Shown here one piece after another: positions 1-7,138 of a DNA stretch of 64,000 bases. Made by a program: the position numbers and the translations under genes. The notes beneath the pieces are model-generated. The model was not told where the DNA came from, ran no database searches, and saw nothing but the letters and a program-made list of their open reading frames with translations. Within the stretch, counting starts at the first letter, position 1; each line of letters opens with the position of its first letter. The DNA is from UBA4665 sp036388555 (GTDB taxonomy: Bacteria > Patescibacteriota > Saccharimonadia > Saccharimonadales > UBA4665), in NCBI GenBank assembly GCA_036388555.1, contig DASVRP010000013.1, forward strand, positions 62,001 to 126,000, given 5' to 3'.

Positions 1-787
1 GCCGGCCGGACTGTTGCGATACGGCATCAGGATCGTTCGCGGGACTATCCGCGAACCCATACGCCTGGGGTAAGATAACCGCATCGCCAGCTTCATCTGT
101 CGACAGCAGCAGGTCAAGCCCGGTCAGACAGCCGTGGATCCATTCATGCAGCTCGATGTCCCTCTGGATGCCTTCTCCGCCGTCGGACAGATCGACCGCC
201 TGTAAGGTGATCCCTTCGGAGTAATCTGTTGCGGCACTCGGACCGGTAACGGATACGTCGGTGCCGAGCGCCTGGCCGTAGCGTAGGAACTCCAGCCGTG
301 ACATAGGCGTATACTGCATCGCTGGGAGGCCGTCTGGAGTCGTCAGCCATTCCTGTACCTGCTCGGCATGCTCAGTAGACAGTACATGGCAGGCAGCCAG
401 CTTGCCTACGGCAGTACCGATCATCGCTACTATCCACGGACCGGATTCTAGGGCGCGGTCTCGCTCATCAAGCGCATTTGCGAGTTGGCGCCCGTTCGTC
501 CAGGCCAAGACCTGTCGTAGACTCCCGTGTTCTTTGGATAACATCGTAGTCCCGATGTCCTGCAGCCAATCGGTCGAATGCCCGTTACGGCCGGTCAGAT
601 TATGGAGCATGTTCTGGGTCGCTTCGTCGGCACCCAATGCAATCTGCATCGCTTCATCAGACGTGATATTTTCAGGGTCAAGCGTCCCGTCAAGTGTATC
701 GATAACCCGCTTACCGTACGGCGGCAGCAGTGCCCATGCCTCGTCACGGGAAATTACTTCGCCAATCTGTCTATTATATAGTGCCAT
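1..787 (-). CDS. Putative HExxH metallopeptidase, C-terminus beyond the window
   Basis: The minus-strand frame stays open from the ATG at 785-787 to the window edge, giving 262 residues with no stop, so the gene is truncated. Residues 214-218 read H-E-W-I-H (nt 134-148), the HExxH zinc signature of gluzincin-type peptidases, preceded by a hydrophobic/acidic stretch as expected for the active-site helix. No signal peptide or membrane segment is visible in the N-terminal part. A short AAGGA lies almost against the start codon. The third zinc ligand would fall beyond position 1, so peptidase activity is inferred from a single motif. It diverges from the proline-rich membrane protein at 880. Confidence 0.6.
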   Translation of the reverse strand, partial: MALYNRQIGEVISRDEAWALLPPYGKRVIDTLDGTLDPENITSDEAMQIALGADEATQNMLHNLTGRNGHSTDWLQDIGTTMLSKEHGSLRQVLAWTNGRQLANALDERDRALESGPWIVAMIGTAVGKLAACHVLSTEHAEQVQEWLTTPDGLPAMQYTPMSRLEFLRYGQALGTDVSVTGPSAATDYSEGITLQAVDLSDGGEGIQRDIELHEWIHGCLTGLDLLLSTDEAGDAVILPQAYGFADSPANDPDAVSQQSGR

Positions 788-879
788 ATCCTTCCATTTA
801 CGATACAGCATCCACGCGGGTCTGCAAGTGCAAGTCTCACCTGTTATTTGCAAGTCGTTTATGATTAAATAAGAGTACT

Positions 880-1725
880 ATGCCACCTCTTAATAATCCG
901 CAGCAGCCGTATGGATATCCGCCGCAGCCACCGTCCCAGCCGGCTGGCCGCGGCCCCTCACCTGGTCAGGCTGGCTATCCGCCCTCTCAGCCGCAGATTC
1001 CGGGTCAGGCGCCACCGCAAGGTTACGGCTATCCCCAGCAGCCGGCGGCCGTACCACCACAGTACGCCTATCCACCACAGCCGGCTATCACGCCGCTACA
1101 CACCAGTTATGCGCCGCCGCCTGCTCCAGCCGAAGAAGGCAGTCCCTACGACTTCTTCCTGGAATCAAAGTCCAACCCCAAGAAAGCCAGCATTCCGAAG
1201 CCTAAATCAGGTATCGGCAAGACGCTGGTCGTCGCCTTGGTCATCTTTATGCTGCTCGGTGCATCTGCGGCGGTCCTGTCGGTGATACGCGGCAGTAGCA
1301 ATGACAGCGCCGCGCCAGGATTAGCCGACGTCGTCACCGACCAACAGAAAATCATCTACATCAGCAAGGGTGCTGCGACATCTGTCAAAACGACCAGCCT
1401 GAAGAACTTCAGCGTCACAGCCTTTGCCGCGACGACCTCAGCCCAGCAGCAGACGATCGATTTTGCTACCAAACGAGGCGTCAAGATCGATGATAAAGCC
1501 CTGAAGGACATAAAAGATACCCGCATCGACTCCGTCCTGGCTGCCGCCCAGGCTGCCAGCACCTACGACAGCACGTATAGGACGACCATGAAAGAGCTGC
1601 TCAACGAGCATGCCGTCAAGCTCCAGCAGATCAGCTCCGGTGTCACCGTCGAGGCCGACCGGGCCATACTTGATAAGAATATCGCTTCCGCCCAGCTGCT
1701 GCAGCAGATGCTCGATATACAGTAA
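880..1725 (+). CDS. Proline/glutamine-rich single-pass membrane protein
   Basis: 281 residues. Residues 1-90 are a low-complexity Pro/Gln/Tyr segment with YPPQP-type repeats; about residues 113-135 form one transmembrane helix after a Lys/Pro-rich stretch (positive-inside suggests a cytoplasmic N-terminus). The remaining 145 residues are a polar, mostly helical domain outside the cell that I cannot assign. This layout recurs in several proteins of the window (11282, 57068), suggesting a lineage-specific architecture. No convincing Shine-Dalgarno precedes the ATG. No enzymatic motif is seen. Confidence 0.75.
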   Translation: MPPLNNPQQPYGYPPQPPSQPAGRGPSPGQAGYPPSQPQIPGQAPPQGYGYPQQPAAVPPQYAYPPQPAITPLHTSYAPPPAPAEEGSPYDFFLESKSNPKKASIPKPKSGIGKTLVVALVIFMLLGASAAVLSVIRGSSNDSAAPGLADVVTDQQKIIYISKGAATSVKTTSLKNFSVTAFAATTSAQQQTIDFATKRGVKIDDKALKDIKDTRIDSVLAAAQAASTYDSTYRTTMKELLNEHAVKLQQISSGVTVEADRAILDKNIASAQLLQQMLDIQ

Positions 1726-1761
1726 TCCAGGCCCAGGGCGGATCCTCAACAGCGTGGCAGA

Positions 1762-2130
1762 CTATTTTTTGGAGCGTCCCGGGCGTTTTGAGACGTACTC
1801 AGGAAGCTCCGTGTCTCCGGAGGCCAGCATATAGGAGTGGCGGATAAGGTCATATACTTCGTCAACCGGCAGCTGGCCTGACAGAACTAGGGTATTCCAG
1901 TGTTTCTTGTTGAGGTGATAGCCCGGCATGACCGTCTCATACTTCTCGCGCAGCAGCTGCGCCAGCTGCGGGTCGCACTTCAGACTCAGCCGCACAGGGT
2001 CACTGCCCTCTGCTATGAGGGCGAACATCTTATCCCCGGTCTTGTAAACGGCGACATCCGTACCGAACGGATACTCGCGTACGGCATTCGGCATACTCAG
2101 GATGTACTCTTCAACTGTTTTGTGATTCAT
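1762..2130 (-). CDS. MmcQ/YjbR-family protein
   Basis: 122 residues matching the MmcQ/YjbR fold: the N-terminal 'YILSMPNAVREYPFG' block, a central strand 'MFALIAEG' and the family-typical 'PGYHLNKKHWNTL' near residue 70 are all present. The family is small and cytosolic with a CyaY-like double-wing fold; a DNA-binding role has been proposed but is not firmly established. A TATACT box lies 11 nt upstream of the ATG. It is convergent with the 880 gene (36-nt gap). Confidence 0.85.
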   Translation of the reverse strand: MNHKTVEEYILSMPNAVREYPFGTDVAVYKTGDKMFALIAEGSDPVRLSLKCDPQLAQLLREKYETVMPGYHLNKKHWNTLVLSGQLPVDEVYDLIRHSYMLASGDTELPEYVSKRPGRSKK

Positions 2131-2182
2131 ATCAGATTAATAGTATAACCGCAAAACGCTCAAATGTCCACCTGACGGCCGC

Positions 2183-2575
2183 CTAGTCGTCTCCAGATTC
2201 GAACTGAAATATCCGACACGTCAGCTTCTGTGATAAAGCCCGGGCCGTCCTGGCCTTGAGAAACTGCTCCTCGGCCAGCGGCACTGCGATATCCCGATCA
2301 TAGGTATCGATGATCGCGGCGATCTCATACTGGTTGGCGTCGGCGTACCAATCAAGCTCATCAGCCACCAGCTTGACGCGTCCGATACCACGGACCCGCA
2401 GGCCGCACTTCTCTTCAGTCATATTAGCCAGAGTCTCAAAGACGGGATCCGGATTTTGGCCGTCATCCAATGCCCGGGCGACTCCCTGCAGCCCGACCTC
2501 GCTGATGACCTCCACGTCGAACATACTGAACCCCATCCTGAACATTTCCATTCCGCCCATGCGAAAATCACTCAT
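2183..2575 (-). CDS. Conserved-looking hypothetical protein, 130 aa
   Basis: Not recognised. The start is supported by an AAGGAG Shine-Dalgarno about 5 nt before the ATG. The N-terminus is Met/Gly-rich (MSDFRMGGMEMFRMGF), followed by a mixed alpha/beta domain with conserved-looking acidic patches and no membrane segment. Codon usage resembles the neighbours. It lies between the YjbR gene and orn on the same strand, with no evidence of shared function. Confidence 0.65.
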   Translation of the reverse strand: MSDFRMGGMEMFRMGFSMFDVEVISEVGLQGVARALDDGQNPDPVFETLANMTEEKCGLRVRGIGRVKLVADELDWYADANQYEIAAIIDTYDRDIAVPLAEEQFLKARTARALSQKLTCRIFQFESGDD

Positions 2576-2753
2576 GCCTACTCCTTATTGTGACGAATTC
2601 GCGCCAAATCTTCATACCGGAAGCATATGCCTCTGAAGCCGGAAATACCAGTGGATAAATATCATAGCGCCCCCGGGGTACACAGGTCTATAATGGATAC
2701 CGGATTTGTGCTGCGATCAGGCAGCGGCCACTCCCAGGCATTAATCTAAGTAC

Positions 2754-3335
2754 TTATTCCCGGATCAGGGCGCCGGCGTCCACCGCCTGGCCGCCGGGCT
2801 TGCCCAGCCAATCCAGATAGAACTGCAGTTCGGCTATCGAGGCCTGGATATCGTCGAACGCACGGTGCGTCCCTTTTTTCTCAAATTCAACGCCGAATTT
2901 GGTCTGCATGATGATCTTCCAGGAAGAGACGTCCATCATCCGATAGTGCAGCAGCGCGTCTACCTCCGGCCACCACTTGACGATGAACTTGCGGTCACTA
3001 TGTATGGAATTGCCTGCCAATATGGCAGGCTCATCACCGAACTGTGCCTTGATGAACCCGACCAGCTCATGGATGACGTCGCGCTCCGGCTTGCCCTGGG
3101 TCCGTACCCGCTCGGTCAGGCCGCTGGCGTCATGCTGCGTCTGTGCCCATGGGTTCATGCCGCTCAGCTTTTCCTCGGGCTGCAGTACCAGTGCCTCGTA
3201 GCTGGCAAGCGTCTTAAAATCAAAGTCGGTCACCTCGACAGCTATCTCGATGATGACGTCCTGGCCGACATCGAGCCCGGTCATCTCGAGGTCTACCCAC
3301 AGAAGTTTGGTGGGCAGTGCATTCGTATCGCTCAT
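2754..3335 (-). CDS. orn: Oligoribonuclease
   Basis: 193 residues of the DEDDh exonuclease family, which degrades 2-5 nt RNA fragments to mononucleotides. Exo I is seen as 'WVDLEMTGL' (catalytic Asp and Glu), Exo II around 'AGNSIHSDRKF' and Exo III 'HRAFDDIQASI' near the C-terminus. Length is close to the usual ~180. I chose the second Met because the TATAAT box at 3344-3349 sits 8 nt before it and only 2 nt before the upstream Met; this fits a leaderless transcript and no Shine-Dalgarno is present. Confidence 0.93.
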   Translation of the reverse strand: MSDTNALPTKLLWVDLEMTGLDVGQDVIIEIAVEVTDFDFKTLASYEALVLQPEEKLSGMNPWAQTQHDASGLTERVRTQGKPERDVIHELVGFIKAQFGDEPAILAGNSIHSDRKFIVKWWPEVDALLHYRMMDVSSWKIIMQTKFGVEFEKKGTHRAFDDIQASIAELQFYLDWLGKPGGQAVDAGALIRE

Positions 3336-3374
3336 AACCATCCATTATAGCCGCAACCCTGGCGAATCAGAAAA

Positions 3375-3977
3375 TTACACCAGCGTACCGATGGCACGGT
3401 ATGCTGCCCTGATATCAGCGATCAGTGCGTCGACGTGTCCATCGTGGCCGAATACGTAGTCTGCCTGCACGTTTTTGCGGGCCGCCGCTTCGATGGCAAG
3501 GTTATCGTCGAGTTCGTCCAGCAGCCGGGCAGTCTCCGGGCGGTCGTGCCGGCTACGTATCCGCTCTGTCAGGACTGTCTTGGGAATATCTATCTGTACG
3601 ATATATACCCGGTAGCCCTGCCTTCTGCCGGTATTGAGATAACTATCTTCATTCATGTAATACTTGCTGATCGTATTGTCGAATACGATCAGGTGATTCC
3701 GGCTCCGGGTGGTGATCATCTCCCAGACCCGAAGCCCGACATCGCCGATCGTGATGCCATGACCGGCAGCTTCAGGATGCTGTGCTATGATATCCCGGAT
3801 CTCGTCATTGCAGATATACGTTGCCCCCGTGGCGGCTACTATAGCTTGGCGCAGCGTACTCTTGCCTGACCCGGGTGGTGCCATGTACAGCACGATCATG
3901 TCATTCCTGACAAGGTCGAGATTCGGCCGGGCCATAAAGTGAGCCTCGGCCATCGCGTTGAGTACATCTTCCCGCAT
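3375..3977 (-). CDS. P-loop nucleotide kinase-like protein
   Basis: 200 residues. A Walker A motif APPGSGKST lies near residue 36, followed by 'ICNDEIRDII', a substrate-region layout like polynucleotide-kinase/zeta-type P-loop kinases, then a Walker B-like 'HLIVFDNT' and a basic C-terminal lid region rich in Arg (ERIRSRHDRPE). The substrate is unknown: nucleotide, nucleic-acid end or small molecule. The ATG follows a TATGAT box by 7 nt, so it probably starts leaderless. Longer in-frame extensions would run through the terminator at 4010-4037 and are unlikely. Confidence 0.75.
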   Translation of the reverse strand: MREDVLNAMAEAHFMARPNLDLVRNDMIVLYMAPPGSGKSTLRQAIVAATGATYICNDEIRDIIAQHPEAAGHGITIGDVGLRVWEMITTRSRNHLIVFDNTISKYYMNEDSYLNTGRRQGYRVYIVQIDIPKTVLTERIRSRHDRPETARLLDELDDNLAIEAAARKNVQADYVFGHDGHVDALIADIRAAYRAIGTLV

Positions 3978-4009
3978 AACAGCAATCATACAATATGAGA
4001 TAAAAAAGC

Positions 4010-4037
4010 AAAAACCCTGCGAAGCTGCAGGGTTTTT
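4010..4037 (-). terminator. Rho-independent terminator of the FMN reductase gene
   Basis: Arms 4010-4020 and 4027-4037 form an 11-bp stem closed by GAAGCT. Read on the minus strand it ends GCAGGGTTTTTGC followed by further T residues, correctly placed downstream of the gene at 4101-4688. Confidence 0.85.
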
Positions 4038-4100
4038 GCGGTGAGTGCGGCGTCGCATGTGGGCGTGGCGTCAATGCTGACTGTCGGCCCATGGCGAAGC

Positions 4101-4688
4101 TTAGGCTGCCTTAGCGCGGGCGGCGGCCAGCGCGTCGCTGGTCCACTGGAGTTCCTTGAGCAGTCCTTCGAGCGCCCCCTGCGGTCCGTACGGGTTCGCC
4201 TTGGCGGATTCCGCCAGGTTGCCATCTTCGTCGATGATGTCGCTCATACCGGTGATGGCGACGAATTCAGATATCGGCAGCGCTTTGCCTTCTGAGATGA
4301 CTTCCTTGAGGTGCATGGCTGCCCGGGCGCCGCCGACGGTACCGTGGGAGACGATGGCGGCCGGCTTGCGTACCATCTGCCAGTCGAGATAGTCGAACGA
4401 GTTCTTCAGGACGGCTGGCATTGAGTGGTTGTACTCGGCAGTCACGAAGACGTAGGCGTCCTGCTCGGCCAGCTTATCAAGATATTTCTTGGCGGTCGGA
4501 TCGATCTGTCGGTTCGGGTTGTAACGCGGGCTGACCGGCTCAGCGAAGAATGGCATCGGGTAGTCATTCAGATCGATCACCTCGACTTCGGCGCCTTCAA
4601 GCTGCTTGGCGGCGTTGGCGACCCACAGGGCCTCCTTGATAGTCTGGCGTCCCTGCCTGGTGCTTCCGACGATAATCCCTAGTTTCAT
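4101..4688 (-). CDS. NAD(P)H-dependent FMN reductase (flavodoxin fold)
   Basis: 195 residues. The N-terminal 'IIVGSTRQGR' is the phosphate-binding loop of the NADPH-dependent FMN reductase family; 'VFVTAEYNHSMPAVLKNSFDYL' and 'SHGTVGGARAA' are the flavin-contacting segments. It probably reduces flavins, quinones or azo compounds in the cytosol. The ATG at 4686-4688 has GGGAAGA upstream. It diverges from an HxlR-family regulator across a region with two palindromes, the classic arrangement for a quinone- or electrophile-responsive reductase. Confidence 0.92.
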   Translation of the reverse strand: MKLGIIVGSTRQGRQTIKEALWVANAAKQLEGAEVEVIDLNDYPMPFFAEPVSPRYNPNRQIDPTAKKYLDKLAEQDAYVFVTAEYNHSMPAVLKNSFDYLDWQMVRKPAAIVSHGTVGGARAAMHLKEVISEGKALPISEFVAITGMSDIIDEDGNLAESAKANPYGPQGALEGLLKELQWTSDALAAARAKAA

Positions 4689-4738
4689 GTAAGTCTTCCC
4701 TTTCTGTGGCACGCGCTGGCACGAGGCACTGCTTTGTG

Positions 4739-4753
4739 CTATACTTTGTATAG
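4739..4753. promoter_or_regulatory. Operator-like palindrome 1 (HxlR site)
   Basis: Perfect inverted repeat CTATAC-TTT-GTATAG. It overlaps the expected transcription start of the minus-strand reductase, just downstream of its -10 box at 4759-4764. Confidence 0.6.
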
Positions 4754-4758
4754 TTTTA

Positions 4759-4787
4759 AGTATAAGACGTGACACTATACATTGTAA
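4759..4787 (-). promoter_or_regulatory. Promoter of the FMN reductase gene
   Basis: On the minus strand TTACAA (4782-4787) and TATACT (4759-4764) are separated by 17 nt. The -35 box lies inside palindrome 2, so regulator binding there should occlude polymerase. Confidence 0.55.
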
Positions 4788-4790
4788 AGT
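4774..4790. promoter_or_regulatory. Operator-like palindrome 2 (HxlR site)
   Basis: ACTATACA-T-TGTAAAGT, an inverted repeat with one mismatched pair per 8-bp arm. It shares the TATAC core with palindrome 1 and covers the reductase -35 and a possible -10 of the regulator gene, consistent with joint control and autoregulation. Confidence 0.6.
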
Positions 4791-4806
4791 GTGAAATAAT
4801 ATCACT

Positions 4807-5190
4807 ATGACGACAGCACCCACTTCACCCACTAATCACGCGGCGACACCCCTCGAGCCGCGCATCGGCTGCATCGCCGGCGCCATGGATATCATCGGCA
4901 ACAAATGGACAGCCCTCATCCTGCGCGACCTGGCCGGTGGCCCCAAGCGCTTCGGCGAGCTCGAAAAGTCCCTTGCTGGTACCAAAGCCACGACCTGTAT
5001 CAGCCCGCGCACCCTGTCGCAGCGCCTGGATGACCTTGAGTCCAACGGCATCATCACCCGCCGCATCCTTACTGACATGCCGCCCCGCTGCGAATACAGC
5101 CTGACCTCCAAAGGCCATGACCTTATTCCCATCCTCAAGCAGATGGCTGTGTGGGGCGCCAAGTATTACGACGCCGATACACCCTGCTGA
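4807..5190 (+). CDS. HxlR-family transcriptional regulator
   Basis: 127 residues with the full HxlR winged helix: 'MDIIGNKWTALILRDLAGGPKRFGELEKSL', 'ISPRTLSQRLDDLESNGIITRR', then the wing 'CEYSLTSKGHDLIPIL'. Cys22 sits in the position used by redox- and quinone-sensing members (YodB/HypR type), which makes electrophile sensing plausible though unproven. Transcribed divergently from the FMN reductase, which it probably represses through the two palindromes between them. Confidence 0.92.
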   Translation: MTTAPTSPTNHAATPLEPRIGCIAGAMDIIGNKWTALILRDLAGGPKRFGELEKSLAGTKATTCISPRTLSQRLDDLESNGIITRRILTDMPPRCEYSLTSKGHDLIPILKQMAVWGAKYYDADTPC

Positions 5191-5226
5191 CACCGCATAT
5201 TGTAATATGTATGCGATACATAAAAG

Positions 5227-5255
5227 TTGACTCATGTATAAGATTGTTTTAGTAT
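5227..5255 (+). promoter_or_regulatory. Promoter of the acidic-protein transcript
   Basis: TTGACT (5227-5232), 17-nt spacer, TAGTAT (5250-5255). The predicted start near 5262 leaves a 5' leader of about 180 nt before the GTG at 5442. Confidence 0.6.
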
Positions 5256-5320
5256 GCAGTCATCTTCCGTCGAAACCGGTTTGTCCGGCTTCCGGAAGCG
5301 TATTTTGACGAGTAGGAACC

Positions 5321-5376
5321 GCACCAGGTGAGTTAGGACGCTGCAGAATGCTGCAGGGCCGTAACTCACCTGGTGC
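5321..5376 (+). other. Long leader hairpin
   Basis: Perfect 15-bp stem: GCACCAGGTGAGTTA (5321-5335) pairs with 5362-5376. Inside it, two CTGCAG copies (5341-5346 and 5351-5356) form a second 6-bp stem around AATG. It lies in the untranslated leader of the gene at 5442, well upstream of its ribosome binding site, with no T-tract, so it looks regulatory or stabilising rather than a terminator. Confidence 0.65.
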
Positions 5377-5441
5377 ATACATATGCGCAGACGACTTTGT
5401 CGTACGGAACAATCCGTGTGGGATCCATCCGAGGAGGACCA

Positions 5442-5882
5442 GTGTTTCGATCGCATGCATTCAGCTCTGCCGGCAGAGACAACGCTGCAGGCACCGACCC
5501 GACCGACCCGTTCGCCGTCGATTTCGACGACATCGACACCATCGACGACGGCGCGTTCGATGAGGACGACGATGTCGAGTACAAGACGGCCCAATCCGAT
5601 CTGAGCTTCGGCGAAGACGACGAGGACGCTGACGAAGATGTCCAGGACCCCGGCAAGGCCGCTCAAGCCGCCAAGACCACCAAGATCGCCAAGAAGGCCG
5701 ACGACAGTCGCGCCCCCGGCGTGAAGGTCACCGACCGGCTCATGAAGGCCGTCAGGGTCGTAGTTCCGGCGGCATCCGGCCGCAACAAGACCAGCTACGA
5801 CAAGGCCAGCCTCACGGAGGTCGTCCCACCCCGCCTCCACAGGGACTCGACGCGTCGGAAGCTAGGCAACCGGGACAGCTGA
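5442..5882 (+). CDS. Acidic, low-complexity hypothetical protein (GTG start)
   Basis: 146 residues. The GTG at 5442 is preceded by AGGAGG (5432-5437), a strong site with a short 4-nt spacing. Residues 20-70 are extremely acidic (runs of Asp/Glu with DIDTIDDG and GEDDEDADED), followed by an Ala/Lys-rich basic stretch and a basic C-terminus; no membrane segment or known domain. Probably largely disordered. GC-rich GAC/GTC codon use differs somewhat from neighbours and resembles the gene at 17236. The adjacent frames give poor proteins, so this frame is preferred. Confidence 0.55.
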   Translation: MFRSHAFSSAGRDNAAGTDPTDPFAVDFDDIDTIDDGAFDEDDDVEYKTAQSDLSFGEDDEDADEDVQDPGKAAQAAKTTKIAKKADDSRAPGVKVTDRLMKAVRVVVPAASGRNKTSYDKASLTEVVPPRLHRDSTRRKLGNRDS

Positions 5883-5906
5883 TCGCTGTCACGACCGCAG
5901 ATCCCG

Positions 5907-5949
5907 AAGGGAGCTGTCATCGTCCGGCCCGGCCGACGACAGCTCCCTT
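5907..5949 (+). terminator. Stem-loop after the acidic-protein gene
   Basis: AAGGGAGCTGTC (5907-5918) and its complement at 5938-5949 form a perfect 12-bp stem 25 nt after the stop codon. There is no following T-tract, so it is either an atypical terminator or an RNA-end stabiliser. Confidence 0.5.
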
Positions 5950-6019
5950 GCAGGGCCCTTCCATTTCCACATGACCGCACCATGCCGCCCGCACCGCACC
6001 ACCCCGCATCATGTACTTC

Positions 6020-6451
6020 CTACTCGTCCACCTCCACCCCATCGAATTCCAAAGCTGCCGAGTTTATACAGAAATGCATGCCGCTCGGGCTTGACCCGTC
6101 CGGGAACAGATGCCCCAGGTGTCCGCCGCACGTCCGGCAGACCACTTCGGTACGGCGCATGCCATGGGCATTATCATCACGCAGTTCGACAGCGCTTTCC
6201 TGGTCGTCCAGCAGCGCGGCGTCGGCGAAGCTCGGCCAGCCGCTCAGGCTGTAGATGTCCGTCTCGTACTTCTCATCACTCTTGAACACCACTGTCCCGC
6301 AGGCCGCGCAGCTGTAGTTCCCTTCCGCATCATGGTGCAGGTATTTCCCGGTTCCCGGATACTCAGTGCCGCGTTCGCGCAGCACGTGGAACTGCTCCGG
6401 CGTCAGCTTCCGCTTCCAGTCGTCATCAGTCAGCTGCTTGGGGTCAGGCAT
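6020..6451 (-). CDS. msrB: Peptide-methionine (R)-S-oxide reductase
   Basis: 143 residues. MsrB repairs methionine-R-sulfoxide in proteins. Two zinc CxxC pairs (CAAC near residue 48 and CRTC near 98) and the C-terminal catalytic 'MHFCINSAAL' are present, along with 'GWPSF' and 'RTEVVCRTCGGHLGHLFPDG'. Length matches a single-domain MsrB; no MsrA fusion and no signal peptide, so it acts in the cytosol. AGAGG precedes the ATG. Confidence 0.95.
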   Translation of the reverse strand: MPDPKQLTDDDWKRKLTPEQFHVLRERGTEYPGTGKYLHHDAEGNYSCAACGTVVFKSDEKYETDIYSLSGWPSFADAALLDDQESAVELRDDNAHGMRRTEVVCRTCGGHLGHLFPDGSSPSGMHFCINSAALEFDGVEVDE

Positions 6452-6530
6452 ATTCGTATCCTCTTACCCATCCACTGTAGCAGGACGGCCGTATAGTTGC
6501 CGTAGAGTATTTCGCCCGAACGTTGCTCGG

Positions 6531-7040
6531 CTACGTCTTGGGCTTGTCGAGTTTGTCCAGCTTGAGGACCTTGATCAAGATGTAGATGGTCGCCAGGACG
6601 ACGATGAGGTTGAGCAGAGAGTAGACCATGGCGCCCCAATCGAAGTGTTCCTTACCGACCCAGAATTTCCGCTCGGACAGCTTGGCTCCACCGATGGCGA
6701 CGTTGATGGCCGGGTCGATGAAGCTGCTGACCAGCTGTTTGACGACGGTCTGCGCCTGGGCACCGATGATAAAACCGACCGCCAGTCCGACGATAGCATG
6801 TTCACGCAGGAAGTCGAAGAAGCCGTGGACCTGCTCGCGGGCGAAGTCATCAGTATCCATGATGATGTCGATGGCCGGTGCGTGGTGCTTCTTACCGGTC
6901 TGGGCAGCCTTCTCGGCCTGCTTGTTAACGGCTTTCTGAATAGCGGCGACCGTCGCCGGCTTGAGGCGGATGGTCGTCTGCTTGGCATCGGCGTCGGTCG
7001 CCGCGTTGATGGTCTTGATGGAGGGTATCTTATCTGTCAT
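6531..7040 (-). CDS. mscL: Large-conductance mechanosensitive channel-like protein
   Basis: 169 residues. Residues 1-60 are a polar extension; from about residue 70 'FFDFLREHAIVGLAVGFIIGAQAQTVVKQLVSSFIDPAI' matches the MscL TM1 and pore region, and a second helix lies near the C-terminus (LLNLIVVLATIYILIKVL). It would open as an osmotic safety valve in the inner membrane. The N-terminal extension is longer than in classical MscL (~135 aa). I place the start at Met 7038-7040, downstream of the promoter at 7078-7106. Confidence 0.85.
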   Translation of the reverse strand: MTDKIPSIKTINAATDADAKQTTIRLKPATVAAIQKAVNKQAEKAAQTGKKHHAPAIDIIMDTDDFAREQVHGFFDFLREHAIVGLAVGFIIGAQAQTVVKQLVSSFIDPAINVAIGGAKLSERKFWVGKEHFDWGAMVYSLLNLIVVLATIYILIKVLKLDKLDKPKT

Positions 7041-7077
7041 AGATGTTTTCGATGTTTGTTTTAGAGAATACCCTCTT

Positions 7078-7106
7078 AATATAGCATAAGCTGTATTATT
7101 TTGCAA
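7078..7106 (-). promoter_or_regulatory. Promoter of mscL
   Basis: Minus strand TTGCAA (7101-7106), 17-nt spacer, TATATT (7078-7083). It leaves an untranslated leader of about 30 nt, A-rich and without a clear Shine-Dalgarno. Confidence 0.6.
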
Positions 7107-7138
7107 GTAGGTTTACAGGTAGCCTTGCGCGGCGGCAG

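Noticed and set aside
402..872. Plus-strand 156-codon open frame
   Set aside because: Antisense to the better-supported metallopeptidase-like gene (HExxH motif, coherent protein, start at 787); its own translation is Ser/Arg-rich and shadow-like.
5373..5604. Alternative plus frames over the acidic-protein gene
   Set aside because: They lack a ribosome binding site or extend through the leader hairpin; only the GTG 5442 frame has AGGAGG and a full downstream stem-loop.
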